Source: Methanofastidiosum methylothiophilum
GTDB lineage: Archaea > Methanobacteriota_B > Thermococci > Methanofastidiosales > Methanofastidiosaceae
Assembly (NCBI GenBank): GCA_001587635.1
Contig: LNJE01000011.1
Coordinates: 1 to 48,605, forward strand
Length of the DNA stretch: 48,605 bases
Direction of reading: 5' to 3'
The notes beneath the pieces were generated by a model. The model saw only the letters and a program-made list of their open reading frames with translations. It was not told the DNA's origin and did not search any database. The position numbers were made by a program, and so were the translations under genes. Position 1 is the stretch's first letter, and every line of letters starts with the position of its first letter. Shown one piece after another: positions 33,059-40,843 of this stretch.

Positions 33059-33066
33059 ATTTAAAT
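33059..33066 (-). promoter_or_regulatory. 5S rRNA promoter (TATA-like box)
   Basis: ATTTAAAT on the minus strand, about 25 nt before the 5S 5' end, the spacing expected of an archaeal TATA box. Confidence 0.55.
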
Positions 33067-33178
33067 CTTTTGGTGAAGCTTGTTTTATTGGGTAATTCGA
33101 CTGCAAACACGATTAATAAGGTATCCAAAACAAATATATTTTTAAATGTTATTGAATGATGTTTTTTAAGGTGGCCCC

Positions 33179-34774
33179 ATGAAAAAATTATTTATTTTAG
33201 GTATAGTTGCATTATTGATATTTAGTATACCATTAAATGTTAATGCAGAATCAAAGAAAAGAGTTTTAATTGATATTGCTCACGATGAACCAATTAGTTT
33301 TACTGCTGGATATGATATGTTTATTAATCAGCTTACAAATAAAGGATTCATTTTATCAGAAAATAAGGTTAAAATTACTGGAAATACTCTAAATAATTAT
33401 GACGTTCTACTTGTTATTGTTCCTAAGTCAAATTTTAGTCCACAGGAAATAGCTGCTATTGAAAAATTTGTAAAAGATGGCGGGAGTCTTTTAGTTGTTG
33501 GTAGGGGGGGGAGCTCTCTCGATACAAAAAAGACAAGAGAGGTATTAAATGAATTAACAGCTAATATGGGCATTATTTTTAACGATGATCTAGTTACAGA
33601 CACACAGAGCTACTACGATAATGATGCAACTAACGTTATTATTGTCAATATAGTTGATGATGCCATTACTAAAGAAATATTTAGAATCGCCATGAAGCTA
33701 CCATGTTCACTTACTTTAACATCTAATAATTCAAAAGCTTTAATGAGAGGATCCCCTCAAAGCCTTAGTAGACCTTATTTAAGTGATCCAGATAAATCCG
33801 GCATTCCACCTAAAGATCCTTTAAATCCTATTTCTGGTACTAGCATAATAGTTGCGGCAAAATCTAATGTCTTAAGTGGAAAAGTAGTGGCAATTGGATC
33901 TTCAACTTTTATCGAAGACCATATGATTACTAAATATGATCACTTAAGACTTATCACAAATATTTTTGACTATTTTTCAGGAAATACTGGGATTACACCT
34001 CCAGAAGAAAAAGATTTAACATATGCGGAATTAGTTTTTGCGGCAGAAGAGTACCTAGCTAATAACAACTATGATGATGCGATGAAAACTAGTGACAAAG
34101 CCATAGAGATTGACCCTTCAAAATATGAACCATACCTTATCAAAGCCAAATCATTGTGGAACAAAAGACGATTCACAGATGCGTTAACTGAGATAAATAA
34201 TGCTCTTGCCAGAGACCCTGGATACGAACAAAAAATGGAAGCGTTGATATTAAAAGGGGATATTTTATTCTCACTTGGCAAATACGATGAAGCATTGTCT
34301 ACCTATAAAATTGCAAGTAGATTAAATAATAGCTTATTTGGTGTATGGTACGGAATTGCAAGAGCAGAATATAGTCTTGGAAATTACCAAGAAGCAATTG
34401 AGGCCATTAATACCGCACTTGACATCTCCCCTACAAATAAAGAAGCCAATAATTTTAAATCAATGCTTATCACAATAGGAGACGACGTAAGATTAGACGA
34501 GGCGGCTAGATTTTTTAGAACAGCAGAGGACAGTTATACAGCAGGAGACTATAGGAAATCTAGAGAAAACTATATTGAAGCAAAAAAACTTTATACAGAG
34601 CTTGGCGATCAAGAAAAAGTAAATTTGATTAATTCAAAAATAAGTGCTATTGACGGTATAACAATTAGAAAGAATTCCATAGTAATAATACTAGGAACTT
34701 TGATTGTTTTGGGGGCAGGGCTTGTTATTCTTGTATTGTACCTATTAAGACCTAAAATTTTCAAAAAGGTATAA
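33179..34774 (+). CDS. Secreted protein: GATase-like domain, TPR repeats, C-terminal anchor
   Basis: A 531-residue surface protein in four parts. The signal peptide (1-24) has the cleavage-like VNA-ES. Residues 26 to about 270 have the alternating beta/alpha pattern of a glutamine amidotransferase-like (DUF4350/ThuA-type) fold: RVLIDIAHDEPISF, YDVLLVIVPKSNFSPQEIAAI, FVKDGGSLLVVGRGG and VVAIGSSTFIED. No catalytic Cys-His-Glu triad is evident. Next come about four TPR units (283-470), with repeats such as YDDAMKTSDKAIEIDPSKYEPY, shown here by NYDDAMKTSDKAIEIDPS. A single membrane helix (IVIILGTLIVLGAGLVILVL) near 500-520 and a basic tail follow. The domain therefore faces outwards. I infer a protein-binding scaffold. 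GGTGG precedes the ATG and a TATA-like TTTTTAAAT lies upstream. Confidence 0.65.
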   Translation: MKKLFILGIVALLIFSIPLNVNAESKKRVLIDIAHDEPISFTAGYDMFINQLTNKGFILSENKVKITGNTLNNYDVLLVIVPKSNFSPQEIAAIEKFVKDGGSLLVVGRGGSSLDTKKTREVLNELTANMGIIFNDDLVTDTQSYYDNDATNVIIVNIVDDAITKEIFRIAMKLPCSLTLTSNNSKALMRGSPQSLSRPYLSDPDKSGIPPKDPLNPISGTSIIVAAKSNVLSGKVVAIGSSTFIEDHMITKYDHLRLITNIFDYFSGNTGITPPEEKDLTYAELVFAAEEYLANNNYDDAMKTSDKAIEIDPSKYEPYLIKAKSLWNKRRFTDALTEINNALARDPGYEQKMEALILKGDILFSLGKYDEALSTYKIASRLNNSLFGVWYGIARAEYSLGNYQEAIEAINTALDISPTNKEANNFKSMLITIGDDVRLDEAARFFRTAEDSYTAGDYRKSRENYIEAKKLYTELGDQEKVNLINSKISAIDGITIRKNSIVIILGTLIVLGAGLVILVLYLLRPKIFKKV

Positions 34775-34816
34775 TAATCAATTATATTTTTAAATAAGAT
34801 TTTTTATTCTATTGTA

Positions 34817-35467
34817 ATGAATGAATTGCCTAGTTTTTTTTCTGTATTGGGTGTTATATTTGTAATTATTATTATTATTTTGGGGATACTTCTTTTAATT
34901 GCTACTTTTTTAATTTTTAGGATGGTCAGGAAAAAAAAAATAGTATTTCCAAAGGCCACATTATTTCTTTTAGATGTCCTTTACTACCCACTTAAACGAC
35001 TTTTTGTATATTCAAATATAGATAAAAGTGTTGTAGACAAAGTAGAGATTGAAATAAGAAACGGAATACTAAAAAATGAATATTTCTCTTCAAAAATTGA
35101 GGATAGGATAGTTGTTTTCCCATATTGTTTAAGATCTATTGAGTGTAAGGCACAAGTTAATCCAGAGCTAGGCGTTAATTGTATCAAATGTGGAAAATGT
35201 AAAATAGGAAACTTTAAGGAAATGTGTGATGAGAATTCTATTAAAGTTTTTATAGCCCCTGGAGGATCTTTTGTAAAAAGGGTGTTAAAACGACACCCAC
35301 ATTCTTCTGTTTTGTTAATAGCATGTCATGCTGAATTAAATGAAATGATGAGGATACTATCTACTAAAGGAATGCCACAATACGGCGTACTTTTGAAAAA
35401 AACAGGATGTATAGAGACTGATGTGGACATGGAAATAGTGAAAGAAATACTGTTAGGAGTAAACTAA
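34817..35467 (+). CDS. DUF116 protein, copy 1
   Basis: The 216 residues comprise an N-terminal membrane helix (about 10-36), an amphipathic linker and a cysteine-rich DUF116 domain. Cysteines lie at 104, 110, 122, 125, 128, 137, 170 and 198, in the pattern C-x5-C, C-x2-C-x2-C, single C, C-H and G-C-I-E-T. The segment FIAPGGSFVKRVL is also typical. DUF116 has no proven function. The cysteine clustering suggests an iron-sulphur cluster, and bacterial relatives often sit beside radical SAM or lipoate-related genes (established context, recalled not searched). TTTTTAAATAAG about 25 nt before the ATG suggests a leaderless start. The stop overlaps the start of copy 2. Confidence 0.78.
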   Translation: MNELPSFFSVLGVIFVIIIIILGILLLIATFLIFRMVRKKKIVFPKATLFLLDVLYYPLKRLFVYSNIDKSVVDKVEIEIRNGILKNEYFSSKIEDRIVVFPYCLRSIECKAQVNPELGVNCIKCGKCKIGNFKEMCDENSIKVFIAPGGSFVKRVLKRHPHSSVLLIACHAELNEMMRILSTKGMPQYGVLLKKTGCIETDVDMEIVKEILLGVN

Positions 35468-36111
35468 TGATAGATATATTTGGGATTCTAGGAATAATAA
35501 TAGCAACTATTTTCTTATTAATAGTATTATTGTTAATTATAACCATAATCTTAATTTCTTATTCTGCTAAGACAAAAAAAGTATTTTTTCCAAGATTTAT
35601 AATTTTTGTTTTAGATTTGCTATACCACCCGCTAAAGATATTGACTGAAAAAATTGGGTTAAAAAAAGGCTATATCGATATTATTTCAAATGATATGAGA
35701 AATTTTATTCATTATAAAAAACTCACTAAAATTCCCTTTGAAGATAGAATTCTACTACTTCCCCAATGTCTTAGAAAAATCAATTGTCCATCAATTCTTG
35801 ATTCGGCCAAAGGTTTTCAGTGCACAAAATGTGGAAAATGTGGAATAGGAGATCTAATTAGTTTCTGTGAAGAGAGGAATATCAAAGTATTTATTGTGCC
35901 TGGGGGATCTTTTGTAAAAAAGGTAATAAAACTTGCTAGACCCAAGGCAATTATTGGTGTGGGATGTCATGTTGAACTTCGAGAGGCCAGTTTAGTCTTG
36001 GACTATCTCAAAATCCCCGGAAGGGGTATTAATCTTGAAATAGATGGATGTATAGAAACAAAAGTAGATTATGAAAAGATAAAAAAAGCTTTGATAATCC
36101 CCGAGGATTAG
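35467..36111 (+). CDS. DUF116 protein, copy 2
   Basis: A 214-residue paralogue of the preceding gene, with the same membrane helix and domain. Its eight cysteines (101, 107, 119, 122, 125, 134, 167, 195) have exactly the same spacing as in copy 1, although much of the surrounding sequence differs, including the helix and the linker. That argues for strict functional constraint on all eight. The start overlaps the upstream stop by one base (TAATG), so the two are translationally coupled and may form a heterodimer. The 3' end overlaps the convergent zinc-ribbon gene by 4 nt. Confidence 0.78.
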   Translation: MIDIFGILGIIIATIFLLIVLLLIITIILISYSAKTKKVFFPRFIIFVLDLLYHPLKILTEKIGLKKGYIDIISNDMRNFIHYKKLTKIPFEDRILLLPQCLRKINCPSILDSAKGFQCTKCGKCGIGDLISFCEERNIKVFIVPGGSFVKKVIKLARPKAIIGVGCHVELREASLVLDYLKIPGRGINLEIDGCIETKVDYEKIKKALIIPED

Positions 36112-36434
36112 CCCAACTTTTGACCACAGAATCTACAAAATTTAACTCCAGATTCAAGTGGTTTTTGACAATTTGGGCAAAGCATATTAGATTTAGATTC
36201 ATCTTCCTCAATAGGTGCAGAATGTTTTTTTGCAGGTATTGGTCCAAATGGACTTTCTCTTGTATCAAGCCCCAACTTTTCAGCCATTATTTCCCTTGCG
36301 GCTTTAACAACAATGTTAGATACATCCTTGTCAACTTTTTTCTTAACTTCTTCTAAAATTTGATTCTTGCCTTCTTCACCTAAAAGTTTTACAAAGTCAG
36401 GTATCTTAACCTCTATATTAAATGTATCCTCCAT
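36108..36434 (-). CDS. Zinc-ribbon protein, unknown
   Basis: A 108-residue protein. Residues 1-55 are predicted helical and charged (GKNQILEEVKKKVDKDVSNI), followed by a proline-rich linker and a C-terminal zinc ribbon with C-x2-C (MLCPNCQKPL) and C-x2-C (KFCRFCGQKLG). I do not recognise the N-terminal part. The ribbon suggests nucleic-acid or protein binding. It follows the radical SAM gene on the other side of a short gap and converges on the DUF116 pair. Confidence 0.65.
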   Translation of the reverse strand: MEDTFNIEVKIPDFVKLLGEEGKNQILEEVKKKVDKDVSNIVVKAAREIMAEKLGLDTRESPFGPIPAKKHSAPIEEDESKSNMLCPNCQKPLESGVKFCRFCGQKLG

Positions 36435-36463
36435 AACATCACAAATTATTTTGTCATAAATAT

Positions 36464-37387
36464 TTAATAAACTTTATGGTCCAAAATTCCTTTTAAGATA
36501 TCCTGGGGAACTAGACTCATGTTGGGAAAATTGTATATATTCCCTTTAGGGGATTCATTATAAAACGGTCGATCGCATGAAGGACATCCCCGAGTAACAA
36601 AAATATCAGGTTTTAGATTATTGAAATCCTCATTATCAAAAAATATATCTCCTTTTTCAAAATGAAATTCTTCAGCTTTTTTTATATTTGAAGTAATTAA
36701 ATATTGGGCAATTTGAAGTCTCCTATAACTTAAAATATTAGGTGGTGATAGTTTTTCAAATATTGTTCCTTTAATTGGAGTAAATGCAAATAAAGAAGGG
36801 TATGTTCCCATATCAAAAAGCTTTTGAAATGTTAAAATCATGTCTTTTTCAGTTTCACCTAGTCCAGCTATGAGGTGGCAAATTACGTTATATTTTCCAA
36901 ATATTTCTGAAGCATTCTCTATGCCCTTCCATGTTTTGTTCCAACTATAGTAAGGTTTCATTTGTTTGAAGATATCTTTCCTCGCACAGTCTAATCCTAT
37001 GCCAATCTTATCCACATTACCATATAGACTATCAATCTCGTTATAATTTTTTAAGGAAAGAGACACTGAGATTGGAATTTTTATAGAGAATTTAGTTATT
37101 ATATCTTTTATGTCAAAAATAAATTTATTATAGCTAATACTTTGAATGCAAACACGCTCAAAAATAGCTTCAATTTGAGTGATAGATTTTTCTAAATCAA
37201 ATGAGTACCAAGGCAGTCTCGAAAGTTTTGATTGATCTTTTGGCCTTATACAAAAGAGGCATCCGGCATTACATTCGCCTTCAATCATAAGATAACATGT
37301 TCTTTGGTCTACCAAAGGGATTCCTTTTTTAAGGCCGAGTTTTACAGCCGATCCCAAAGAAAATAAAACAGTCATGATAATCATCAT
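36464..37387 (-). CDS. Radical SAM protein, biotin synthase-related
   Basis: An iron-sulphur enzyme with the radical SAM motif C-x3-C-x2-C in EGECNAGCLFC, preceded by TCYLMI, and a glycine-rich SAM-binding HLIAGLGETEKDM. The C-terminal TRGCPSCDRPFYNESPKG adds a C-x2-C pair that could hold an auxiliary cluster, as in sulphur-inserting enzymes. The overall pattern is that of the biotin synthase-related group, which includes recently described two-part archaeal lipoyl synthases; assignment to that function is only a possibility. An earlier in-frame TTG (37438) overlaps a TATA box (CTATATAAAG near 37420-37429) and is rejected. ATG 37387 or 37375 fits the promoter. Confidence 0.72.
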   Translation of the reverse strand: MMIIMTVLFSLGSAVKLGLKKGIPLVDQRTCYLMIEGECNAGCLFCIRPKDQSKLSRLPWYSFDLEKSITQIEAIFERVCIQSISYNKFIFDIKDIITKFSIKIPISVSLSLKNYNEIDSLYGNVDKIGIGLDCARKDIFKQMKPYYSWNKTWKGIENASEIFGKYNVICHLIAGLGETEKDMILTFQKLFDMGTYPSLFAFTPIKGTIFEKLSPPNILSYRRLQIAQYLITSNIKKAEEFHFEKGDIFFDNEDFNNLKPDIFVTRGCPSCDRPFYNESPKGNIYNFPNMSLVPQDILKGILDHKVY

Positions 37388-37453
37388 TACATTATTGTTA
37401 AACAATGATACCGAAAGCTTTATATAGTGTTGTAACAATAATAGTATACAGTT

Positions 37454-37494
37454 ATGAGCACCATTATTAAAGATTGATTAATGGTGTTGCTCAT
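37454..37494. repeat. Imperfect inverted repeat between genes
   Basis: ATGAGCACCATTA (37454-37466) faces TAATGGTGTTGCTCAT (37479-37494): 13 paired bases with a 3-nt bulge and a 12-nt loop. It lies between the end of the MazG-like gene and the radical SAM promoter. It may be a transcript end structure or an operator. Confidence 0.45.
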
Positions 37495-37516
37495 CTTTTT
37501 CCTCCATTTTCCCTCC

Positions 37517-37538
37517 AGGGGGGCTTTTAAGCCCCCCT
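37517..37538. terminator. GC-rich perfect palindrome at the MazG-like gene end
   Basis: AGGGGGGCTT-TT-AAGCCCCCCT: perfect 10-bp arms, by far the strongest GC hairpin in this AT-rich window, overlapping the TAG stop of the minus-strand gene. No T run follows on the minus strand, so it is not a classical intrinsic terminator, but it could stabilise a 3' end. Confidence 0.4.
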
Positions 37539-37920
37539 AAACAATATTACCCATATATTCTTTCCATTCTCTCTTTCCAAATCTCTTTTGCATTATTTCA
37601 AATTCTGATAAAAATGCCGATTCCAGATCAATACCAAAAGAGTTAGCAAGTTGCATCAATAAAGATAATATCTGCCCAAACTCACGCTTAAGATTCTCAT
37701 AATCTGCATTTCTATCATTTCCCATCCCACTCTTTTTGTAACCATCTTTGTAGAGTATATATTCTCCAACTTCAGATAATTCTTCATAAAGATGAATTAA
37801 GACAAGTGAAGGAGGGAATTTATCCCATCCACGCTCCTCGCAAAATATTTTATCTTTTTTTTGTAATTCTTTCAAATCCAATAAATCACCTTCTCCCAAT
37901 AAGGTATGTGGGAGTCGCAT
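37537..37920 (-). CDS. MazG-like NTP pyrophosphohydrolase, altered site
   Basis: An all-alpha NTP-PPase-type protein of up to 127 residues: LIHLYEELSEVGEYIL carries the first E-x2-E pair, and LKREFGQILSLLMQLANSFG IDLESAF forms the second helix. In MazG proteins the second helix carries E-x2-D for magnesium; here it reads E-x2-Q (Glu80, Gln83), so metal binding may be weakened. The start is uncertain. The ATG at 37920 lies 35 nt inside the methylthiotransferase gene, while TTG 37881 or 37875 has GGAG/GGTGA just upstream. It may be house-cleaning of modified nucleotides. Confidence 0.68.
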   Translation of the reverse strand: MRLPHTLLGEGDLLDLKELQKKDKIFCEERGWDKFPPSLVLIHLYEELSEVGEYILYKDGYKKSGMGNDRNADYENLKREFGQILSLLMQLANSFGIDLESAFLSEFEIMQKRFGKREWKEYMGNIV

Positions 37921-39139
37921 CTTCTATATCAATATCAATGAATTGACCGACCTCAGTATTCTCTAAAATGACGGGTTTATTGTTATATATTCTACCAGTA
38001 AATGTTCCGTCTTTATTTTTTTCAGTCACAAGTGCTTCAAAGTATCTTCCAATATAAGATTTATTTATCTCATGAGAAATTTTTTTCCTGAGAAGATTTA
38101 ATCTTCTAGATCTTTCTTTAACAATCCATGTTGGTATTTGCCTCATTTTTGATGAAGGCGTTCCAGGTCTTGGAGAAAAACGAGTGAGATTAATCTTATC
38201 TGGCCTTATAGTTTCTATAAGTTTGAAAGTGTTTTCAAATGCAGCATCATCTTCAGTAGGAAATCCTACGATAATATCTGTAGCTAGGTAAATATCCCTT
38301 ATGTTTTCTCTAAAAAGATTAACTGTCTCTAAAAAATCTTTAACAGTGTATCCTCTATTCATATCTACAAGAACACTATTATCTCCCGATTGAACAGGCA
38401 GATGCAAAAATTTATACATATGGGGATCTTTGTATATCTCTACTAATTCATGCTTAAATTTTTTTATATGATTTGGATTTGCCATGCCAAGTCTCAACAT
38501 GAATTTCTCATTTATGCTAAAGATTTTTTTAAGAAGGGATGGGAGTGTATCCCCGCTATCTAATCCGTATGCAGCTGTATCTTGAGAAGTAAGGAGAATT
38601 TCTCTATACCCTTCTTTAAGAGCTTCACTAACTTCTTTTACTATTCCTTCAATAGGAAAACTATGGACGCTTCCTCTAGCAAATCTTGTACAACAAAAAC
38701 TACATTGTCCAGCACATCCTTCTGAAATCTGGACAATTGCAGAAGAAGAGTTATCTCTAATCTTTTTAAAAGAAGTTTTAGGCCCTAGTCTTTTATTATC
38801 CTCTGAAATAAAAATTTTTTTTTCTTTTGAAAGGACAATTTCAAGAATGCGATCTATATCATTAGTTCCAATAATCCCTGATACCCTCTCGTCAATAACA
38901 TCAGGATTTATTTTGGGAAGACATCCTGATACGATTACTCTTTTGTTGTTAACTAAAGAAGATATCCTTAAGGCAATCTTTTTTTCAGTTTGCCCCTTGA
39001 CTCCACAAGTATTTAATATTACTGTATTTGCTTCGTCAATTGATTCAACAAGGTAGTCATTCAAAAGATACTTAATTATCTCACTGTCACCCTTATTCAG
39101 GGTACAGCCATAAGTCTCAATAAAAATCTTATGCTGCAT
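37886..39139 (-). CDS. tRNA methylthiotransferase, e-MtaB/CDKAL1 type
   Basis: Converts t6A to ms2t6A at position 37 of tRNA. The 417 residues comprise an N-terminal UPF0004 domain (FIETYGCTLNKGDSE, VILNTCGVKGQTEKK, SGCLPK: the three cysteines of the auxiliary cluster), then a radical SAM domain with C-x3-C-x2-C in SEGCAGQCSFCCTR. A C-terminal TRAM domain (GRYFEALVTEKNKDGTFTGR) follows. It makes functional sense alongside Pcc1 in this genome. It follows the small membrane protein by 11 nt and overlaps the MazG-like gene. Confidence 0.93.
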   Translation of the reverse strand: MQHKIFIETYGCTLNKGDSEIIKYLLNDYLVESIDEANTVILNTCGVKGQTEKKIALRISSLVNNKRVIVSGCLPKINPDVIDERVSGIIGTNDIDRILEIVLSKEKKIFISEDNKRLGPKTSFKKIRDNSSSAIVQISEGCAGQCSFCCTRFARGSVHSFPIEGIVKEVSEALKEGYREILLTSQDTAAYGLDSGDTLPSLLKKIFSINEKFMLRLGMANPNHIKKFKHELVEIYKDPHMYKFLHLPVQSGDNSVLVDMNRGYTVKDFLETVNLFRENIRDIYLATDIIVGFPTEDDAAFENTFKLIETIRPDKINLTRFSPRPGTPSSKMRQIPTWIVKERSRRLNLLRKKISHEINKSYIGRYFEALVTEKNKDGTFTGRIYNNKPVILENTEVGQFIDIDIEDATPTYLIGRR

Positions 39140-39150
39140 CTTTCTTAACG

Positions 39151-39408
39151 CTACCCTATCGAATTAATGATTGAAGGCAGAAGTTGTATTACTATGTAAA
39201 TGACAAATATTACAATCAAGATTTCCAATATCTTTTTTGCATAATCAAATCCCAATCTCAAAATAACTAAAAGAATTAAAATTCCTACTTCATTGACTGC
39301 GGCTTCTGGGAGGAATCCATTTGTTAGAGCAGAAATCTCTTCTGCTATAAAGTCACTAAATGATAGTATGGCATCAACAACATTTTTAATAAACTGCCCA
39401 ATGTCCAT
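39151..39408 (-). CDS. Small membrane protein, unknown
   Basis: An 85-residue protein. It has a helical N-terminus (MDIGQFIKNVVDAILSFSDF) and a conserved-looking FLPEAAVNE. It then has two hydrophobic stretches (VGILILLVILRLGF and ILEILIVIFVIYIVIQLL). I do not recognise it. It starts an operon with the tRNA methylthiotransferase. Its function is unknown. Confidence 0.6.
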   Translation of the reverse strand: MDIGQFIKNVVDAILSFSDFIAEEISALTNGFLPEAAVNEVGILILLVILRLGFDYAKKILEILIVIFVIYIVIQLLPSIINSIG

Positions 39409-39536
39409 ATTTTAAAAATTAAAAAAATTGTTTATAAGAGTTTTGCAGTATTATAAAAGAATCTCTATCAAAATTAGTGTCTATCTTTCTAAAAGTAAAT
39501 CATATAAATTCCTTAATATGTAATTATTATAAGGGG

Positions 39537-40163
39537 ATGACATTAATTTCAGATATTAATTTATTTAAAAGGGATCCTCAGTTGGTAGCTGGCACTCTCT
39601 TATTTCTTGCAGGATTTATCGTAATAATGGGCATAATCACTGCTGAAATTTTCTACCCATATGAATATACTACTTCGGATAGTATGATAAGCGATCTTGG
39701 ATCAACTCACTCCTCAAATGATATAACAATTCATCCATCAGCCATAATTTTCAATTTAACAATGATTATAGCAGGTATAATGGCCCTAATTAGCGCATAC
39801 TGTATGTTTTTATTATACAAAAAACTAATTTTTAACATTTCTTTTAGTTTATTTGGACTTGGAGTGCTAGGAGTTGGAATATTCCCAGGAAATGTTAAGA
39901 TATTGCATCCAATTTTTGCTTTAATTACTTTTATCTCAGGAGGTATTGCTGCCATTGCTTCTTCAAAGATTATAGAACCTCCCTACGGCCATATATCATT
40001 ATGTATTGGTGGAATTTCACTTTTATTTCTTGTCTCTGCAAGATTTTTTATTCCAATATTAGGTAGTGGGGGAACAGAAAGATGGATAGTATATCCTCTT
40101 ATGATATGGTCAATAGGATTTGGTGCTTATTTACTCGGAACTAATGCCAGACTAAAAAAATAA
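39537..40163 (+). CDS. DUF998 family membrane protein
   Basis: A polytopic protein of about 208 residues and six hydrophobic segments. The DUF998 signature region is ITAEIFYPYEYTTSDSMISDLG-like (TTSDSMISDLGST) after the first helix. The function is unknown. ATG 39537 is favoured by AAGGGG just before it; an ATG 60 nt upstream (39477) would add a polar stretch unlike the family. It is a single gene, convergent with the his operon. Confidence 0.72.
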   Translation: MTLISDINLFKRDPQLVAGTLLFLAGFIVIMGIITAEIFYPYEYTTSDSMISDLGSTHSSNDITIHPSAIIFNLTMIIAGIMALISAYCMFLLYKKLIFNISFSLFGLGVLGVGIFPGNVKILHPIFALITFISGGIAAIASSKIIEPPYGHISLCIGGISLLFLVSARFFIPILGSGGTERWIVYPLMIWSIGFGAYLLGTNARLKK

Positions 40164-40186
40164 AGGCGAATATTGAATATTGCTTT

Positions 40187-40843
40187 TTATAATATTTTTT
40201 CAAGTAACACTTTAGGATTTTCTTTAATTACATTTATTGAAGATTCTTCATTAAGTCCTGCCCCTAAGGCGACCTTATAGGCGAATTCTTGGGTAATAAG
40301 ATTGTTTGGTGAATGCGTATCTGTATTCAAAAGAAAATTCTCTCCTAAAGCAGCTACCCTACCGTTTCCAATGTTGTGTCCACTTCTTGCAGTAATTTCA
40401 AGGAATATGTCTGATTTGTTTGCAAGTTTTGCATCTTTTTCATCAATTATTCCTGGATGTGCAAGAATATCAACTTCACCACTTTCAATTGCACTTCTGT
40501 TTGTTCCAAGCATTACTGGCTCTACTGGTGTTTCACCATGTACAACTACAATCTTTGCGCCAAGTTTTTTTGCTTTGATNGCAAGTTTTTTAATTGTCTC
40601 AGGAGGTACATGGGTAATTTCAACGCCAGGAATTACCATTATATCCCAATATTGATTTAGTTCTTCAGAAACTTTNGCAATATTTGGAACAATGAATTCA
40701 ATGTTTGAANCATCTACATGATCTGTCAAAGCAATTGCTTTGTGATCCAAAGTTTTTGCACGTCTAACAAGTTCTGANGGAATTAATTCNCCATCAGAAA
40801 AAATCGTATGTGAATGAAAATCATATCTTTTTCCCAAATTCAT
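40187..40843 (-). CDS. PHP-family phosphatase, candidate histidinol-phosphatase
   Basis: A 218-residue PHP protein with YDFHSHTIFSD (first two metal His), ALTDHVD, VIPGVEITHVPP, VVVHGETPVEP, DILAHPG and LNTDTHSPN, covering the nine metal-ligand positions. It is the last gene of an operon that otherwise encodes every histidine enzyme except histidinol-phosphate phosphatase. Its ATG directly follows the hisIE stop. The assignment to that step is therefore strong by context, though the sequence alone shows only a PHP hydrolase. A few N bases are present. Confidence 0.75.
   Translation of the reverse strand: MNLGKRYDFHSHTIFSDXELIXSELVRRAKTLDHKAIALTDHVDXSNIEFIVPNIXKVSEELNQYWDIMVIPGVEITHVPPETIKKLXIKAKKLGAKIVVVHGETPVEPVMLGTNRSAIESGEVDILAHPGIIDEKDAKLANKSDIFLEITARSGHNIGNGRVAALGENFLLNTDTHSPNNLITQEFAYKVALGAGLNEESSINVIKENPKVLLEKIL

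Noticed and set aside
37388..37438. Longer N-terminus of the radical SAM protein from TTG at 37438
   Set aside because: That start overlaps the TATA box, so it would lie upstream of the transcript.
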